A stretch of DNA of 64,000 bases from Cyclina sinensis. Lineage: Eukaryota; Mollusca; Bivalvia; Venerida; Veneridae. Positions 35,127-45,348 of the stretch are shown here, piece after piece; within the stretch, counting starts at the first letter, position 1, and each line of letters starts with the position of its first letter. Made by a program: the position numbers and the translations under genes. The stretch covers positions 18,009,530 through 18,073,529 of the forward strand of contig JAAONU010000016.1 of assembly GCA_012932295.1 (NCBI GenBank), written 5' to 3'. Below the pieces are notes generated by a model. That model saw only the letters and a program-made list of their open reading frames with translations, was not told the DNA's origin and did no database searches.

Positions 35127-35702
35127 ACAAGTGCACCGCTGGGCAGAGCATTATATGCCTGAAGGGTGTGTTTGCATTGGTGATATAAGGGAGGAAACCT
35201 TAGGTTTTAAAATAAAATGATTTGCTTTAAAAAAATTTTACCTTTGACCTATTGACCCTAGTCATTCACTCAATGTGAGGAAACATTATATTAATTTTAT
35301 AATAAAAATGGTTGTCGAGTTACAGAGTGTAAATGATTCTAAACATTTAGGTTACTTTTATTTTAGGTTAGGTTACCCTGACATTAGATATACTGACCCC
35401 AAAATGTATAGGGGTCATCCACTTAATGTGTGCAGTCATGATAAAAAGTTTGAAGTCTCTATAACAAAAGATTGTCAAGTTACATGGCGGAAATGATTTT
35501 CAATGTTAAGGTCACCGTGACCTTAACCTTTGAGCTACTGACTCCAAAATCAATAGGGGTCATCCACTCAATTTGGGCAATAATCACCTGAAGGTAAAAG
35601 ACTGTTTCCTCAGAAACATAATTGCTAACGAACGGACGGACAGACAGACGGACGAACACCCTGGACCATAACATAATATGCCCCCATTCAGGCATATAAA
35701 AA
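35127..35702 (+). mobile_element. Second copy of the receptor-half-site element family
   Basis: Left end ACAAGTGCACCGCTGGGCAG, right end TATGCCCCCATTCAGGCATATAAAAA with gacggacagacagacgg just before it. It shares the 6387-7361 layout, including one perfect AGGTCACCGTGACCT palindrome at 35509-35523. Shorter, with fewer units. Confidence 0.7.
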
Positions 35703-36346
35703 TTAATCAGTTAAGATAAGTGCAGCTATTTATTTGTTGTTTTTCTTCTTCTATTTTATGGGTAGCATAATACCTTGAACTGCTTTAGATTTCCAGCTCC
35801 ATCGTCAACCTCATCTCTCTTCAGTTCTTAATATTTTACACACACAGACAGTGTACTTAATTAGTCTAGGTATACTTTCCGCTTCAGGATATTGCTATAT
35901 ATACTGACTAACAATAACCTCCACATCAAATAAACAACTCATAAATGTGACTAGGTATTTAACCTTCTCGAACTGCTGAAAGTTGATTTAGAAGATCTAC
36001 CATTTGCAGCAAATTTAAAGTAGATTTAGGGGATCTGACACTTGCAACAAATTTGAACAGATAGACAAAGAAATAGCACATGTACATGCGGTAATTAGAT
36101 TTTTAGATACAAACACTACCTCATTTGGTGATCTGATTAAAACGTTACTGAAATCATTCATATCATTTTTATTTACATTTTAATAAATTTCACGAGCTAA
36201 TTCAAATTTAAGACTTCTTTTTTTAGTTTTGAGTTAAATGGCAACAACAATCAATGTCATATCAACTTGGCAGTTTACCTAACAAATGTTCATGTGACAG
36301 TCCAGTTCTAAGACTCTCATTCTCGAAAAGAAATTGCTTATATTAC
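35703..36346 (-). other. Intron 6 sequence next to exon 6
   Basis: AT-rich, no gene or repeat recognised. One short near-duplicate (gaaagttgatttagaagatc / aaagtagatttaggggatc) occurs at about 35977-36030. Confidence 0.4.
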
Positions 36347-36729
36347 CTTTAAGCATGTCCATAATACGCTTCTCAAGAAATTCATTTGTATTCCTGAACC
36401 AGTCTTGAGATTCTGTGAACAGGACTACTTTCAACAGTGAACTGTTAGAACTGCTAGGATTCAGTAGCCAGTGAACGGAAGTATTCACAGCACTTCTCAT
36501 ATACTCATCAAGTGTCCAGTTTGCTACAGGCAGTAAAGGAATGGCGAGAGATTGTTCTCCTTTGTCTGAAGCTTTTCGCAAAAGCTTCATCATAATAGAT
36601 TCCAGCTCAGAGGTATGTATCTGATTTTCACCTGTCCTGTTTGGAAATTCCACTATAACCATGTCACCTTTTCTCTCTAACAATTTTTCTACAATAGAAC
36701 AAGAAGTTCTCGCAATAAATCTTTGGTAT
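36347..36729 (-). CDS. Multi-macro-domain gene, exon 6; distal half of degenerate macro domain
   Basis: Acceptor ttacaaaag at 36731-36730; donor GTAATA from 36346. It enters at phase 2 and leaves at phase 1. The product fits the second half of a macro fold: GDMVIVEF (strand), SELESIMMKLLRKASDKGEQ (helix), SLAIPLLPVANWTLDEYM in place of the usual S-x-A-x-P-A-I-x-T-G-x-x-G-x-P loop, then LLKVVLFTESQDWF (final strand) and a closing helix. The Gly-rich phosphate loop is lost (PVANW), so this domain is probably structural or a protein-interaction module, as in degenerate macro domains elsewhere. It is preceded by exon 5 and followed by the start of a canonical macro domain. Confidence 0.75.
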
Positions 36730-36857
36730 CTTTTGTAAATACACACTTTTGGAAATACAAAGATGTTTTGATAATGTTAGCGCTATTTAGGATTCAATAT
36801 CGATGTATATGACTTGATAAAACAGTATAATTGAAACTTTCGACTGACACAATATAA

Positions 36858-38117
36858 ACAAGAGGGTCATGATTGCCCTTTTATCGCTCACCTGAGTACA
36901 AATGCAACTTCTTTCATTCACACACCAAATATGTAAACTCCAGGCCATGTGGTTTCGAACAATAAGATTTAAAAAATAGTTTTATCTTTGTAAGTCTATA
37001 TAAAACCAAGTGACCCCTGGGGTGGGCCAACTTTGATTTTTAGCCTCAGAGACCTTGACCCAAGTGACTTAAAATCCAGCTCAAGAGTAGATGTCCACGG
37101 TAAACACATACCAAATTTCTAATGTATCTGTCGATAAATGAAGACTCTATAGGGAGAAGAAGAAAAACTATTTTTAGCCTCAGAAACTCAACCCAACTGA
37201 CCTTATATCCAACCCAAGGGCAGATGACCATGGTAAACACACACCAAATTTCTAATATATCGGTCAATGATGAAGACACTGTAAAACTATTTTTAGCCTT
37301 AGTGAACCCAGGGGCAGAGCCGATTTTGACTCGAAGGCAAAGATTTGTAATAACTTGGTAGAGGTCTACTAGGCCATGTTACACATCAAACATCTGGACA
37401 ATAGGACTTGTGGTTTTTTGATCAGAACAATTTTAAAGTTTGTTTCCAAGTCTTTAAAAACTTGTTTAGCCTTGGTGCTCCCTAGGGCTGTGTCAATTTT
37501 GAATTCAGGAGCATAATTCTAAAATCTTGGTAGAGGACCTGTGGATGATGCTCCATGCAAAATATCTTAGACTTAGGCCTTGTGGTTTCATAGAAGAAGA
37601 AGTTTTCCCTTTATATTCCTATATCAAATCAAGTCATCCCCGTGACTGGGCTATTAATGACTACAGAGGAATTATTTCAATAATCTTTGTAGAGAACATC
37701 TAGGTGAACCTGTATGCCAAATATCAAACCCGAAGACAAGAAGATTTTTTTTTCACTATATAAGCCTATGTGAAATAATGCTGCAGATAGGGCGGGGTCA
37801 ATTTTGACCCTGGAGCCATGATTTGAACAAATTTGGTACAGGTCCACCGTAAGATGCCACATACCAAATATCTAAGCTTAGGCCTTGCAGTTTCGGAGAG
37901 TTTTCACTTTTAAAACCTATTTTAGATCTTGTGGCCGAGATCTGCAATGGACTGGAACCACCTGAACAACTCTTACAGAGCTTGATTAGAGGAACATTTC
38001 AGGCAAGTTTGATCAAATTTGGTATTTTCAGAAGAGATGTCCTTTGAACTAATTGCGGATGACGGACAGCTAACGATATCAAAGCTCACATCGTCAATAT
38101 GAGCTCAGGTGTGCTAA
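36858..38117 (+). mobile_element. Pearl-like element in intron 5
   Basis: Left end ACAAGAGGGTCATGATTGCC then GCTCACCTGAG; right end GAGCTCAGGTGTGCTAAA. Core units are diverged, 150-165 bp. The (GACG)n tract is reduced to gatgacggacag. It lies between exons 5 and 6, antisense to the gene. Confidence 0.7.
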
Positions 38118-38272
38118 ACTCTAGACAAAATGTTTAATTATTCACCCCAGTATTTATGAGCTACGTGCCGAAGCTATCAGTTATAGATCTTTTAAGTCAA
38201 AGCAATGAAAAATGGCAACATTAAGTAACAAATATTATTTCACCAATAAAACTGCTTAATATACATATATAC

Positions 38273-38681
38273 CCACCCCCTTGTTGACGAAGATAAGGCA
38301 CCACCCCTTCAGTCGCCTGTACCTTATCAAAAAGATTCATTTCAATAACCATTTCCCTGTCATTTGAAGCTAACCATATAACTTTATTGTCACAAAGTCG
38401 CTTTGTAACTTCTGTCTTATCACTAGAGTAAGACATCTCCCTTTCAAGTACGTCACAGGAACTTTCCACATATTCTATATATTCGTTACTGAATGATCTC
38501 ATTCCTGTTTGTTGCCCAGATTCTGGCACATAATTCTTTGTCCGTGCATCTCTATAAGGGCTGGCCAAGTCTGATTCATTGTTCAGAGGCATGTTGTTTA
38601 AATACACAGTAGTTGTTGTGCTCTGTCCATCACTATGATAAGCAAGGTTAGTCTGTGTGCCATTCTTTGCATCTGCCGATC
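38273..38681 (-). CDS. Multi-macro-domain gene, exon 5; fourth repeat copy plus start of degenerate macro domain
   Basis: Acceptor tttgtttgtag at 38683-38682. I placed the donor at 38272 (GTATAT) because it leaves phase 2, which fits exon 6; a GTGGGT donor four bases upstream gives the wrong phase. The first half repeats the exon 3/4 motif (QSTTTT, NNESD, DARTKNYV, QQTGM). The second half is new: an acidic stretch (YIEYVESSCDVLEREM) followed by a hydrophobic strand and helix (VIWLASNDREM, then GVVPYLRQQGGG). Joined to exon 6, this reads as the N-terminal half of a diverged macro domain. The usual Asn-rich ADP-ribose loop (NxAN) is not seen, so ligand binding is doubtful. Confidence 0.65.
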
Positions 38682-39183
38682 CTACAAACAAATCAAACTG
38701 TATATATAGAAAGAACAAACTATTTTGTAAGGTGGATTATGCGTCCTTTAACATGTTTTGTGATCCGTCACGTGACTAGCTACATAGGACAACAGAAAAC
38801 AAGTGAATACATTTTCTAAGCATGTTGTTTAATAAAAGTGACGTACAGACAGTACTAATTTAGTCGACTAAATTAAAAGTACTCAGTTGTCGATTTAAGA
38901 TTGCACCTCTTAAAATAAACGTAACATTTTCATTTTTTGCTGAACTGTCTCCACCAATTTGATGCAGTACATACAAGTAAGATAAAATGAAAATAAGTGT
39001 CAGTTTTATATTAATCGACTTGCGGAAAATGGAAATGGTTAAATTGCCAAAAATGTCTTAGACTGATATTTATTTACTGAGATGCTTCATCGTGATTTGC
39101 ACATTGAGATAGCTCGTTGGTTTGGAAGTTTTAAGAAAATAAACATATGATATTTGTTTGGTGGAATCTGTAAGTGCACATAC

Positions 39184-39351
39184 TGAGAGATTTCCCAGAT
39201 CTGTTGAATGGTGCCATTCCTGTTTGTTCCGTTTGATTTACAGGTTCTAAAACATAATTCTTTGGACGTGCATCTCCATAAGTGCTGGTCCAGTCTGATT
39301 CATTGTTCACAGGCATATGACTTAAATACGTGGTAGTTGTTGTGCTCTGTC
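39184..39351 (-). CDS. Multi-macro-domain gene, exon 4; third copy of the duplicated exon
   Basis: Acceptor cacatag at 39353-39352; donor GTATGTGC from 39183. The exon is 168 nt and phase 1 at both ends. It encodes QSTTTTYLSHM, then NNESDW, YGDARPKNYV and EQTGM. The same landmarks occur in exon 5 (QSTTTTVYL, NNESDL, DARTKNYV, QQTGM), its closest relative. It is shorter than exon 3 at the 5' end because the acceptor lies inside sequence that is coding in exons 3 and 5. The TTTT and NNES runs suggest a flexible, possibly glycosylated or phosphorylated segment; this is inference. Confidence 0.65.
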
Positions 39352-39558
39352 CTATGTGTATGATAAAACATAGATAAGTGTCAGTTATATATTGACTTGC
39401 TGAAAATGGAAATGATTAATTTACCAAAAATGCATTAAGCTGATATTTATAAACTGAGATGCTTCATTGTGATTTGCACATTGAGATAGCTGGTTGGTTC
39501 GAAGTTTCAAAAAACAACCATATAACATTTTTTGGGTTCGATATATAAGTGCACATAC

Positions 39559-39780
39559 CGAGACATTGCTCAGATCTGTCGTAAGGTACAATTCCTGTTT
39601 GTTCCACCGGATGTCCAGGTTGTGACACATTATTCTTTGGCCATGCATCTCCAAAAGTTCCGTCCAAGTCTGATACATTGTTCGCAGACATGTGACCTGA
39701 ATAGGTCACACTCGCTCTGCTGTGTCCTTCATTATGATAAGTACGTTCATCTTGTGTGTCATTCATCGTATATACCAATC
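39559..39780 (-). CDS. Multi-macro-domain gene, exon 3; second copy of the duplicated exon
   Basis: Acceptor tttgtttgtag at 39782-39781; donor GTATGTGC from 39558. The exon is 222 nt and phase 1 at both ends, so it can be gained or lost without changing the frame. It encodes about 74 residues with the repeat signature SGHM-NNVSD-GDAWPKN-QPGHPVEQTGIVP. The intron downstream and the sequence upstream of the acceptor are also similar to those around exons 4 and 5, showing that whole exon-intron units were duplicated. Function unknown; probably a disordered tether ahead of the macro domains. Confidence 0.65.
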
Positions 39781-40516
39781 CTACAAACAAATTGAATTGT
39801 GGATATAGAAAGAACTACTTGTTTTGAAGTGGATTATGTGTCTTTTAACATGTTTTTGATCAGTCATGTGACTTGTTACATAGATAATAGTAAACATTCT
39901 CAAAGCATGCTGCTAAACGACGTACTGTTGCAATGCAGTAAAACAAATTAGAAGTTTTCTATTTCTCGATTTATGATTGCACCTCTTTATACAAATGTAA
40001 CATTTTCATTTTACATTTGTCAAATCATTTTCACCAAATGGAGAATGATTAAATGCAGGTAAGTGTCAGTTTTATGTAAATGGACATGCTTAATATGAAA
40101 AAGGATAACTTGGCATGAAATGTCTTCAGCTGATGTGTTTATACAGAGATGCTTCGTCATGACCATCATCAGACACCAACATTCAATCAATTCAGTTTCA
40201 CTCTCTTTATCAACAGTGAGACAATTGGTTTTGAAAATTTCCTACTCATGAATACTTAATGACATATTTTCATTGTTTTCCCAAATACTTTTTTTGAAAT
40301 ATTAGGCAATGAAATTACTTGTTACATTTCAACACGAAGCTGTGTCTATTTGAAATAACAACATTTCTCTGACGTTATAGAGCAGACTATTAATTGTAAT
40401 GCAGAATATCATTAAACAAATAGCTCCTTTGCTTTGCTCATTAATGTTAATGAAAACGAGTTAGAGGCCAGCACATTTAAGTAATAATAATCGAATTTAT
40501 TCAGTGCAATCTGTAA

Positions 40517-43016
40517 ACAAGAATATCATTGGAAACGATGGATGCTCCCCAACATAACACATGTTCAAAAAATGCCTTTAATAGATTTGGAGTTATAGGC
40601 TGGACAAAAGTGTTCAAATTAAATGTAACTAGAAATGTGTCCATAGGACACAGATGCCCCCACTTAACCTAGCTACTCATATAGCTAGCAATATGGCCAC
40701 GAGATAGTCATACACGCTGAATCATTAATCAGATTGGTTGTGTGACAACTATAAGAAACCTGCTGTGGTGTGAAGGCTCAAAATACTGTCTCCAACACTG
40801 TGACCAATGGATGAATATTATCCTTCACAACTCTGTATGCATAGTTTGACATTCTTGGAGTTTGCAGATGGTAAACAGGTGTTTTCATGTCTAATTTGTA
40901 CTAAGTTCCTTAGTTATATGTTCTGTAAGTCAGGCTGTTTATAAAATGTCCATTGTCATCTAAATAGCAAACAATTTTAAGCAATTGTTGGAACAAAATT
41001 TCACCATTTCCATACTTAAATGTAAATTCTGCTTAAGCTGGTGCTAACGGGCATGGACAGTAACTTGCATTTTCCATTACTGTCCATGAACATGCTCAAT
41101 CAAACTGAGTCTGCAATTTGACCATTGGAACAGCGTTAAACTCACTAAGAAGATGGAAAATTTTTCAGGTATCAAACTGTAGGGCAACAATGCTGTCGTC
41201 TGAGAAGTAGGTTGACAGGCAGGATAATCCGCAAATTTTGAGTATGTAAGGGGCAATAACTCTAACAGTTCCAAATAAGTCTATACGGGAAACCTCAGGT
41301 GCACAACTTTACATGCTGATCAACATTCCTGTAAAGTTTCTTGACTGTAGGTGCAACGCTTTTGCAGGTACAGGCGACACAAGTTGAAAAATACTATTTT
41401 TGACTAAGTAAGGGGCCATAACTGTAACAGTTCCAAATAAATCTATACGGGAAACTTCACATGCTGATCAACATTCCTGTAAAGTTTATTGACTCTAGCT
41501 CCAGTGCTTTTGGAGCTACAGGCAATACAACTTTTTGGGACGGACGGATGGACTGACAAGGGCAAATCTAAATGCCCCCCAGAGTGCGGCATAATAAAGG
41601 GAGTTAATTCAAAATGTAGGCAAGGAAGAGTTAAGTTCATAATACAGTGCACTTCCACTCTGTCTTTTTCTTAACTTTCAACAAAATAGCTTTGGAGTTA
41701 TGTACAGGACAAAAGTAAAATTTATCAAAAGGAGATAGTTCCGAAAGTAAGCTTGACAGAGCATTTGTTCTTGCACGTTGTGATTCCTCTCACTGCATTC
41801 TATCTTTGTGTACACTTTCATCATAATCCCCTTAATAGCTTTGGAGTTATGCTGCAGACAAACGATCACGATCACAGATGGTAAGGCTTCAGTCGGCATA
41901 AATCTGTAAAAATCGCTGAACAATGCTCCTACTGGTAGTAAAGCCTCCTATCAAGTTTCAATGAATTCCAGCTAATGCTGAGAAACTGTTCGAACAAAAT
42001 TACATAAAAAAGCATCAAAGGGGCATAATCTTTTGAAAAATCACTGAACTGGAACATGCTGGTAATATGCATACATCCTCTTGGTAGAGAAGCTTCCTAT
42101 TAAGTTTCAATGAATTCCAGTCAATGGTTGCTAAGAAATAGTCAGTACAAAAATTACAGCTAAAAATGCATCAAAATGGCATAACTGTAAAAAATCACTA
42201 AACTGGAACATGCCGGTGATATGCACACCTCCTCTTGATAGTAAAGCTTCCTACTGAGTTTCAATGAATTCCAGTCAATGGTTGCTGAGAAATAGTCCGG
42301 ACAAAAATTACAGCTAAAAAAGCATCAAAGGGGTATAAATTTGTGAAAAATCACTGAACCGGAACATGCCTGTAATATGCACACCTCCTCTAGGTAGTAA
42401 AGCTTCCTATTGAGTTTCAGTGTATTGCAGTTAATGGCTGCTGAGAAATTGTCCGGACAAAAATTACAGCTAAAAAAGCATCAAAGGGGCATAACTTATT
42501 ACAGAAGCAAAACATGCCTGTAATATGCACACCCTCTTGGTAGTGAAGCTTCCTATGGAGTTTCAGTGTATTGCAGTTAATAGCTGCTGAGAAATAGTCC
42601 GGACAAAAATTACAGCTAAAAAAGCATCAAAGGGGCATAACTTTGTGAAAAATCACTGAACCGGAACATGCCTGTAATATGCACACCTCCCCTTGGTAGT
42701 GAAGCTTCCAATGAAGTTTTGATGAATTCCAGTCAGTGGTTGCTGTGAAATAGTCCGGACAAAAATGACAGTTAAAAGGGCATTACAGGGGCATAACTGT
42801 GAAAAATCATTGAACTGGAACAGGCTGCTAATATCCACAGCTCCTCTTGACAGTGAAGCTTCCTATGAAGTTTTGGTAAATTCAAGCCAGTGGTTGTTGA
42901 GAAATTGTCTGGACAAAATTTCGGGACGAACGGACGGACGAAAGGATGGAAGACGGACAAATGGACGGACGGACGGACAAGGCGGTGACTGTATGCATCC
43001 CCGTTGGGGAGCATAG
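40517..43016 (+). mobile_element. Element with 154-bp tandem core, interrupted near its left end
   Basis: Left end ACAAGAATATCATTGG then gatggatgctcccc; right end (GACG)n at 42925-42980 and hairpin GCATCCCCGTTGGGGAGC. Unit landmark (ggaacatgc) at 42051, 42205, 42361, 42663 and 42817, with a variant near 42509; period 148-156 bp. Another element (40628-41598) is inserted near its left end. Confidence 0.65.
40628..41598 (+). mobile_element. ACTAGAAATGTGTCC family element, nested
   Basis: The left end ACTAGAAATGTGTCCATAGG contains the hairpin GTGTCC-ata-GGACAC. Core units contain aaggggcaataactctaac and gcacaactttacatgctga. A (GACG)n tract at 41540-41560 and CCCCCCAGAGTGCGGCATAA close it. Further copies lie at 51758 and 58509. 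Confidence 0.65.
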
Positions 43017-43028
43017 AAATGCACATAC

Positions 43029-43170
43029 TGAAAGATTGTCCATATTTGTCAACTGGTTCCACTCCTCGTATTTGTTCCACTAAATGTCCAGGTTTTGATA
43101 CATGAGTCTCAGAAGTGCTGGCAAAGTCTGATTCACTTGTCACAGACATGTGTCTTGAATAATTGGAAAA
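43029..43170 (-). CDS. Multi-macro-domain gene, exon 2; first copy of the duplicated exon
   Basis: Acceptor taactgcag at 43172-43171; donor GTATGTGC from 43028. It starts in phase 0 and ends in phase 1. The product resembles those of exons 3 to 5: a tyrosine/histidine start (YSRHM), an ESD motif, a central HVSKPGHLVEQ and a Ser-rich end cut after the first base of a Ser codon. The alignment with exon 3 (SGHM, VSD, VSQPGHPVEQ) is clear by eye. No known domain is recognised; the low-complexity, polar composition suggests a disordered N-terminal region. It lies directly left of a repeat array (40517-43016), whose right edge is only a few bases beyond the donor. Confidence 0.55.
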
Positions 43171-43602
43171 CTGCAGTTAAACAAAAACAAGCATTTTAAG
43201 TTGTGTTTAGTTTAAATATTGTTCATTGCTTGATGACGCAATGCCCCTTCATGCAAACAGATAAAACAACACCAGTTTTGTTGTGAGAAAATACCAAATA
43301 TACAATGCAGGTTCAGCAAAAATATAATAATTAAAGATTTAATGAAATAATCTCTATTGATAGTGACATAAGTACGTGTACAATAACAAAATCTTCAGAC
43401 ATGTGTATGTTAATCAAAACATTCACAGATTTAAATAAAACTGAATATATGGAATACACGTTCCAAATTCTTATTCTTTCAATTTCCTTTCATTGTTTTA
43501 ACCAGTGACTCTTTTCAGAAAAACAGATACTAGTAATTAGTTGTAAGAACTAGCTCACATACTGTAACCAAATTTGACATTTTTTGGTAAAATGTATACT
43601 AC

Positions 43603-43777
43603 CCCAGGCAATGATCCTGTTTTGTTGAGCCCTGCATTCTGTAGGTGAGTGTCAGGATAAGTATTTAGCGAAGACTCAGTGTGTCGGGAACTACAACTGC
43701 CAACATTCTGAACTGCTTTTCCCAAATACCCTGAACTTTTATTATGAACCTTTGCTCTCTCGCACATGCTGGCACAC
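43603..43777 (-). CDS. Multi-macro-domain gene, exon 1 of the chain I could build
   Basis: Candidate 5'-most exon of the minus-strand macro-domain gene. The acceptor is a pyrimidine-rich tract ending ctcag at 43779-43778. The donor GTAGTA starts at 43602. It enters with one base of a split codon and ends in phase 0, which matches the next exon. It encodes about 58 residues, Ser/Asn/Gly-rich, with a few Cys (CASMCER near the start) and the end GSLPG. No domain is recognised. A second possible donor (GTATGT, about 43565) resembles the donors of the next exons but would break the frame with exon 2. The start codon and any signal peptide are not in this exon, so the true 5' end lies upstream. Its coding status rests on splice sites, phase and similar composition to the following exons. 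Confidence 0.45.
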
Positions 43778-44100
43778 CTGAGAAACAAACCAGCAATATT
43801 GAATATATGAAGTCTTATTTAGGGAAACAAGAAAACATAAAATGATAGAGTTGCAGTTAAGTAGATCAATGTAAACTAGTGCTCATGACTCTCCCTTTTC
43901 CTCTTTGATAAACTTGCCGAGAAGTTTTAAAGCTGCTTATTGACATTTTATTGACCAAAAACTAATTTCTAGGATCCTGAAAAAACTGAGATTTGGAGAT
44001 GTAGTGTGTGGAAAATAATTCAAGGTACAGTTGGCAGCAAAGTTTTATTTTTATTTGATGCCAGACATAAGTTATAAAACTATGCTGATTTAAAGGGCCT
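43778..44100 (-). other. Sequence upstream of exon 1
   Basis: No promoter motif or further exon could be identified; exon 1 has a good acceptor, so the gene must continue upstream through or beyond the foldback elements. Confidence 0.4.
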
Positions 44101-44768
44101 TATAATCCAGAGGGCGACAATCCGATAGTGTGATAATGGGATGTCACCATCACACTAACGCATTGTCGCCATCGCACTTTCACGTTTTAGCATTATCATA
44201 CTGTCGTCATTGCATTATCGCACTGTCACCATCGCATTATCGCACTGTCGCCATCGCACTATCGCATTGTCGCCATCGCATTATCGCACTGTCGCCATCA
44301 CATTATCGCATTGTCGCGTTATCTCATTATCGTACTGTTGCAATCGCACTATCGCATTGTCGACTATCGCCTTTCGGTACACATGCGCAAATCGTTTTTT
44401 TTGTATGTACACAAGCGATTTTTACGAAACAAAAACAATTTGCAGAAACATAAAATAGATGGCTATATAAAGGTATACTTTAAAAGAGGATACAGTTAAA
44501 ATGAATGCGATTGCGACAGTGCGATAATGAGACGACAGTACGATAATGCAAAAACGCGATAGTGCGATGGCAACAATGCGATAGTGCGATGACGACAAAG
44601 CGACGATGCGATGGCGACAGTACGATATGACTATCGCATTGTCACCATCGCACTATCACATTGTCGTCATCGCATTATCGCGTTATCACACTGTCGCCAT
44701 CGCATTATCGCACTGACGCCATCGCATTATCGCACTGTCGCCATCGCATTGTCGCCCTCTGGATTATA
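44101..44768. mobile_element. Foldback-type element with minisatellite inverted repeats
   Basis: 21-bp perfect terminal inverted repeats: 44101-44121 (TATAATCCAGAGGGCGACAA plus T) and its reverse complement at 44748-44768. Inside each end are arrays of about 10-12-bp units (cgcactgtcgccat, cgcattatcg). The arrays run forward at 44140-44370, inverted at 44500-44640, and forward again at 44640-44750. Between them lies a short unique AT-rich middle (about 44380-44500). Ends read TATAATCC and GGATTATA, consistent with insertion at TA. Peptides predicted here are repeat artefacts. Confidence 0.75.
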
Positions 44769-45348
44769 ACGTCTAAGCACGATGGCCCTAACGGCATTCC
44801 GTTTGAAAACGCGATATCGCGGTTTCACCATCGTATCATCTTGTTTTCACCATCATACCATCGCGTTTCCATAATCGTAGCGTCGCGTTTTCACCATCGT
44901 ACCATCTATCCATTGCCTTCCGGTGGTCATGCGCAATAATACAGTATTTTGAGTAGAAATATGTTGTCATATTCTTATACAGAAGGAATGTTTGTTAAAA
45001 AGTTTTAAATCCTAAGCCTTTGCTTAGGTTATGGAAAGAAAAATACATTTCCTTTGTTTCATAATGCTGTTTAGACCAATAGGCTTAATCACTGTGAATG
45101 ACAACCGGAAGACAATGGCGAATGGTGAAGACGCAATAGTGCGATGGTGAAAATGCGATGGTGCGATGGTGAAGTGGTGAAAACGAGACAAAACGATGGT
45201 GAAAATACAAAGGTACGATTGTGTTTGTAAGATGGTGAATGTACAATAGTATGATTATGAAAACACGATCTATCACTGTGATTTCACCATCGTATCATTG
45301 CGATTTCACTGTTGTGCTATCGTGTTTTCATCATTGTACCATCGAATT
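44769..45348. mobile_element. Second foldback-like element with GATGGTGAAAA arrays
   Basis: Forward arrays (ttttcaccatcgtaccat) at 44820-44912 and inverted arrays (gatggtgaaaatgcgatggtg) at 45120-45260, with a matching inverted pair ttccggtggtcat (44918-44930) and atgacaaccggaa (45098-45110). Another forward array lies at 45270-45345. No coding sequence. Boundaries are approximate. Confidence 0.55.

Larger units (their letters stand above)
38682..40131 (-). repeat. Tandem duplication of exon-intron units
   Basis: Sequence just upstream of exon 5 (from about 38682) matches that upstream of exon 3 (from about 39781): both have tttgtttgtag acceptors, then on the plus strand aactacttgtttt-like, gtggattatg, and taacatgttttt-like blocks. 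Sequence downstream of exon 4 (39061-39183) likewise matches that downstream of exon 3 (39435-39558): gagatgcttcat, gtgatttgcacattgagatagct. So at least the exon 3-5 units arose by duplication of DNA including introns. Confidence 0.75.

Noticed and set aside
44130..44458. Plus-strand open frames rich in HYRTVAIALSHC-type repeats
   Set aside because: Direct translation of a 10-12-bp minisatellite; all three frames stay open because the unit lacks stops. No gene signals.
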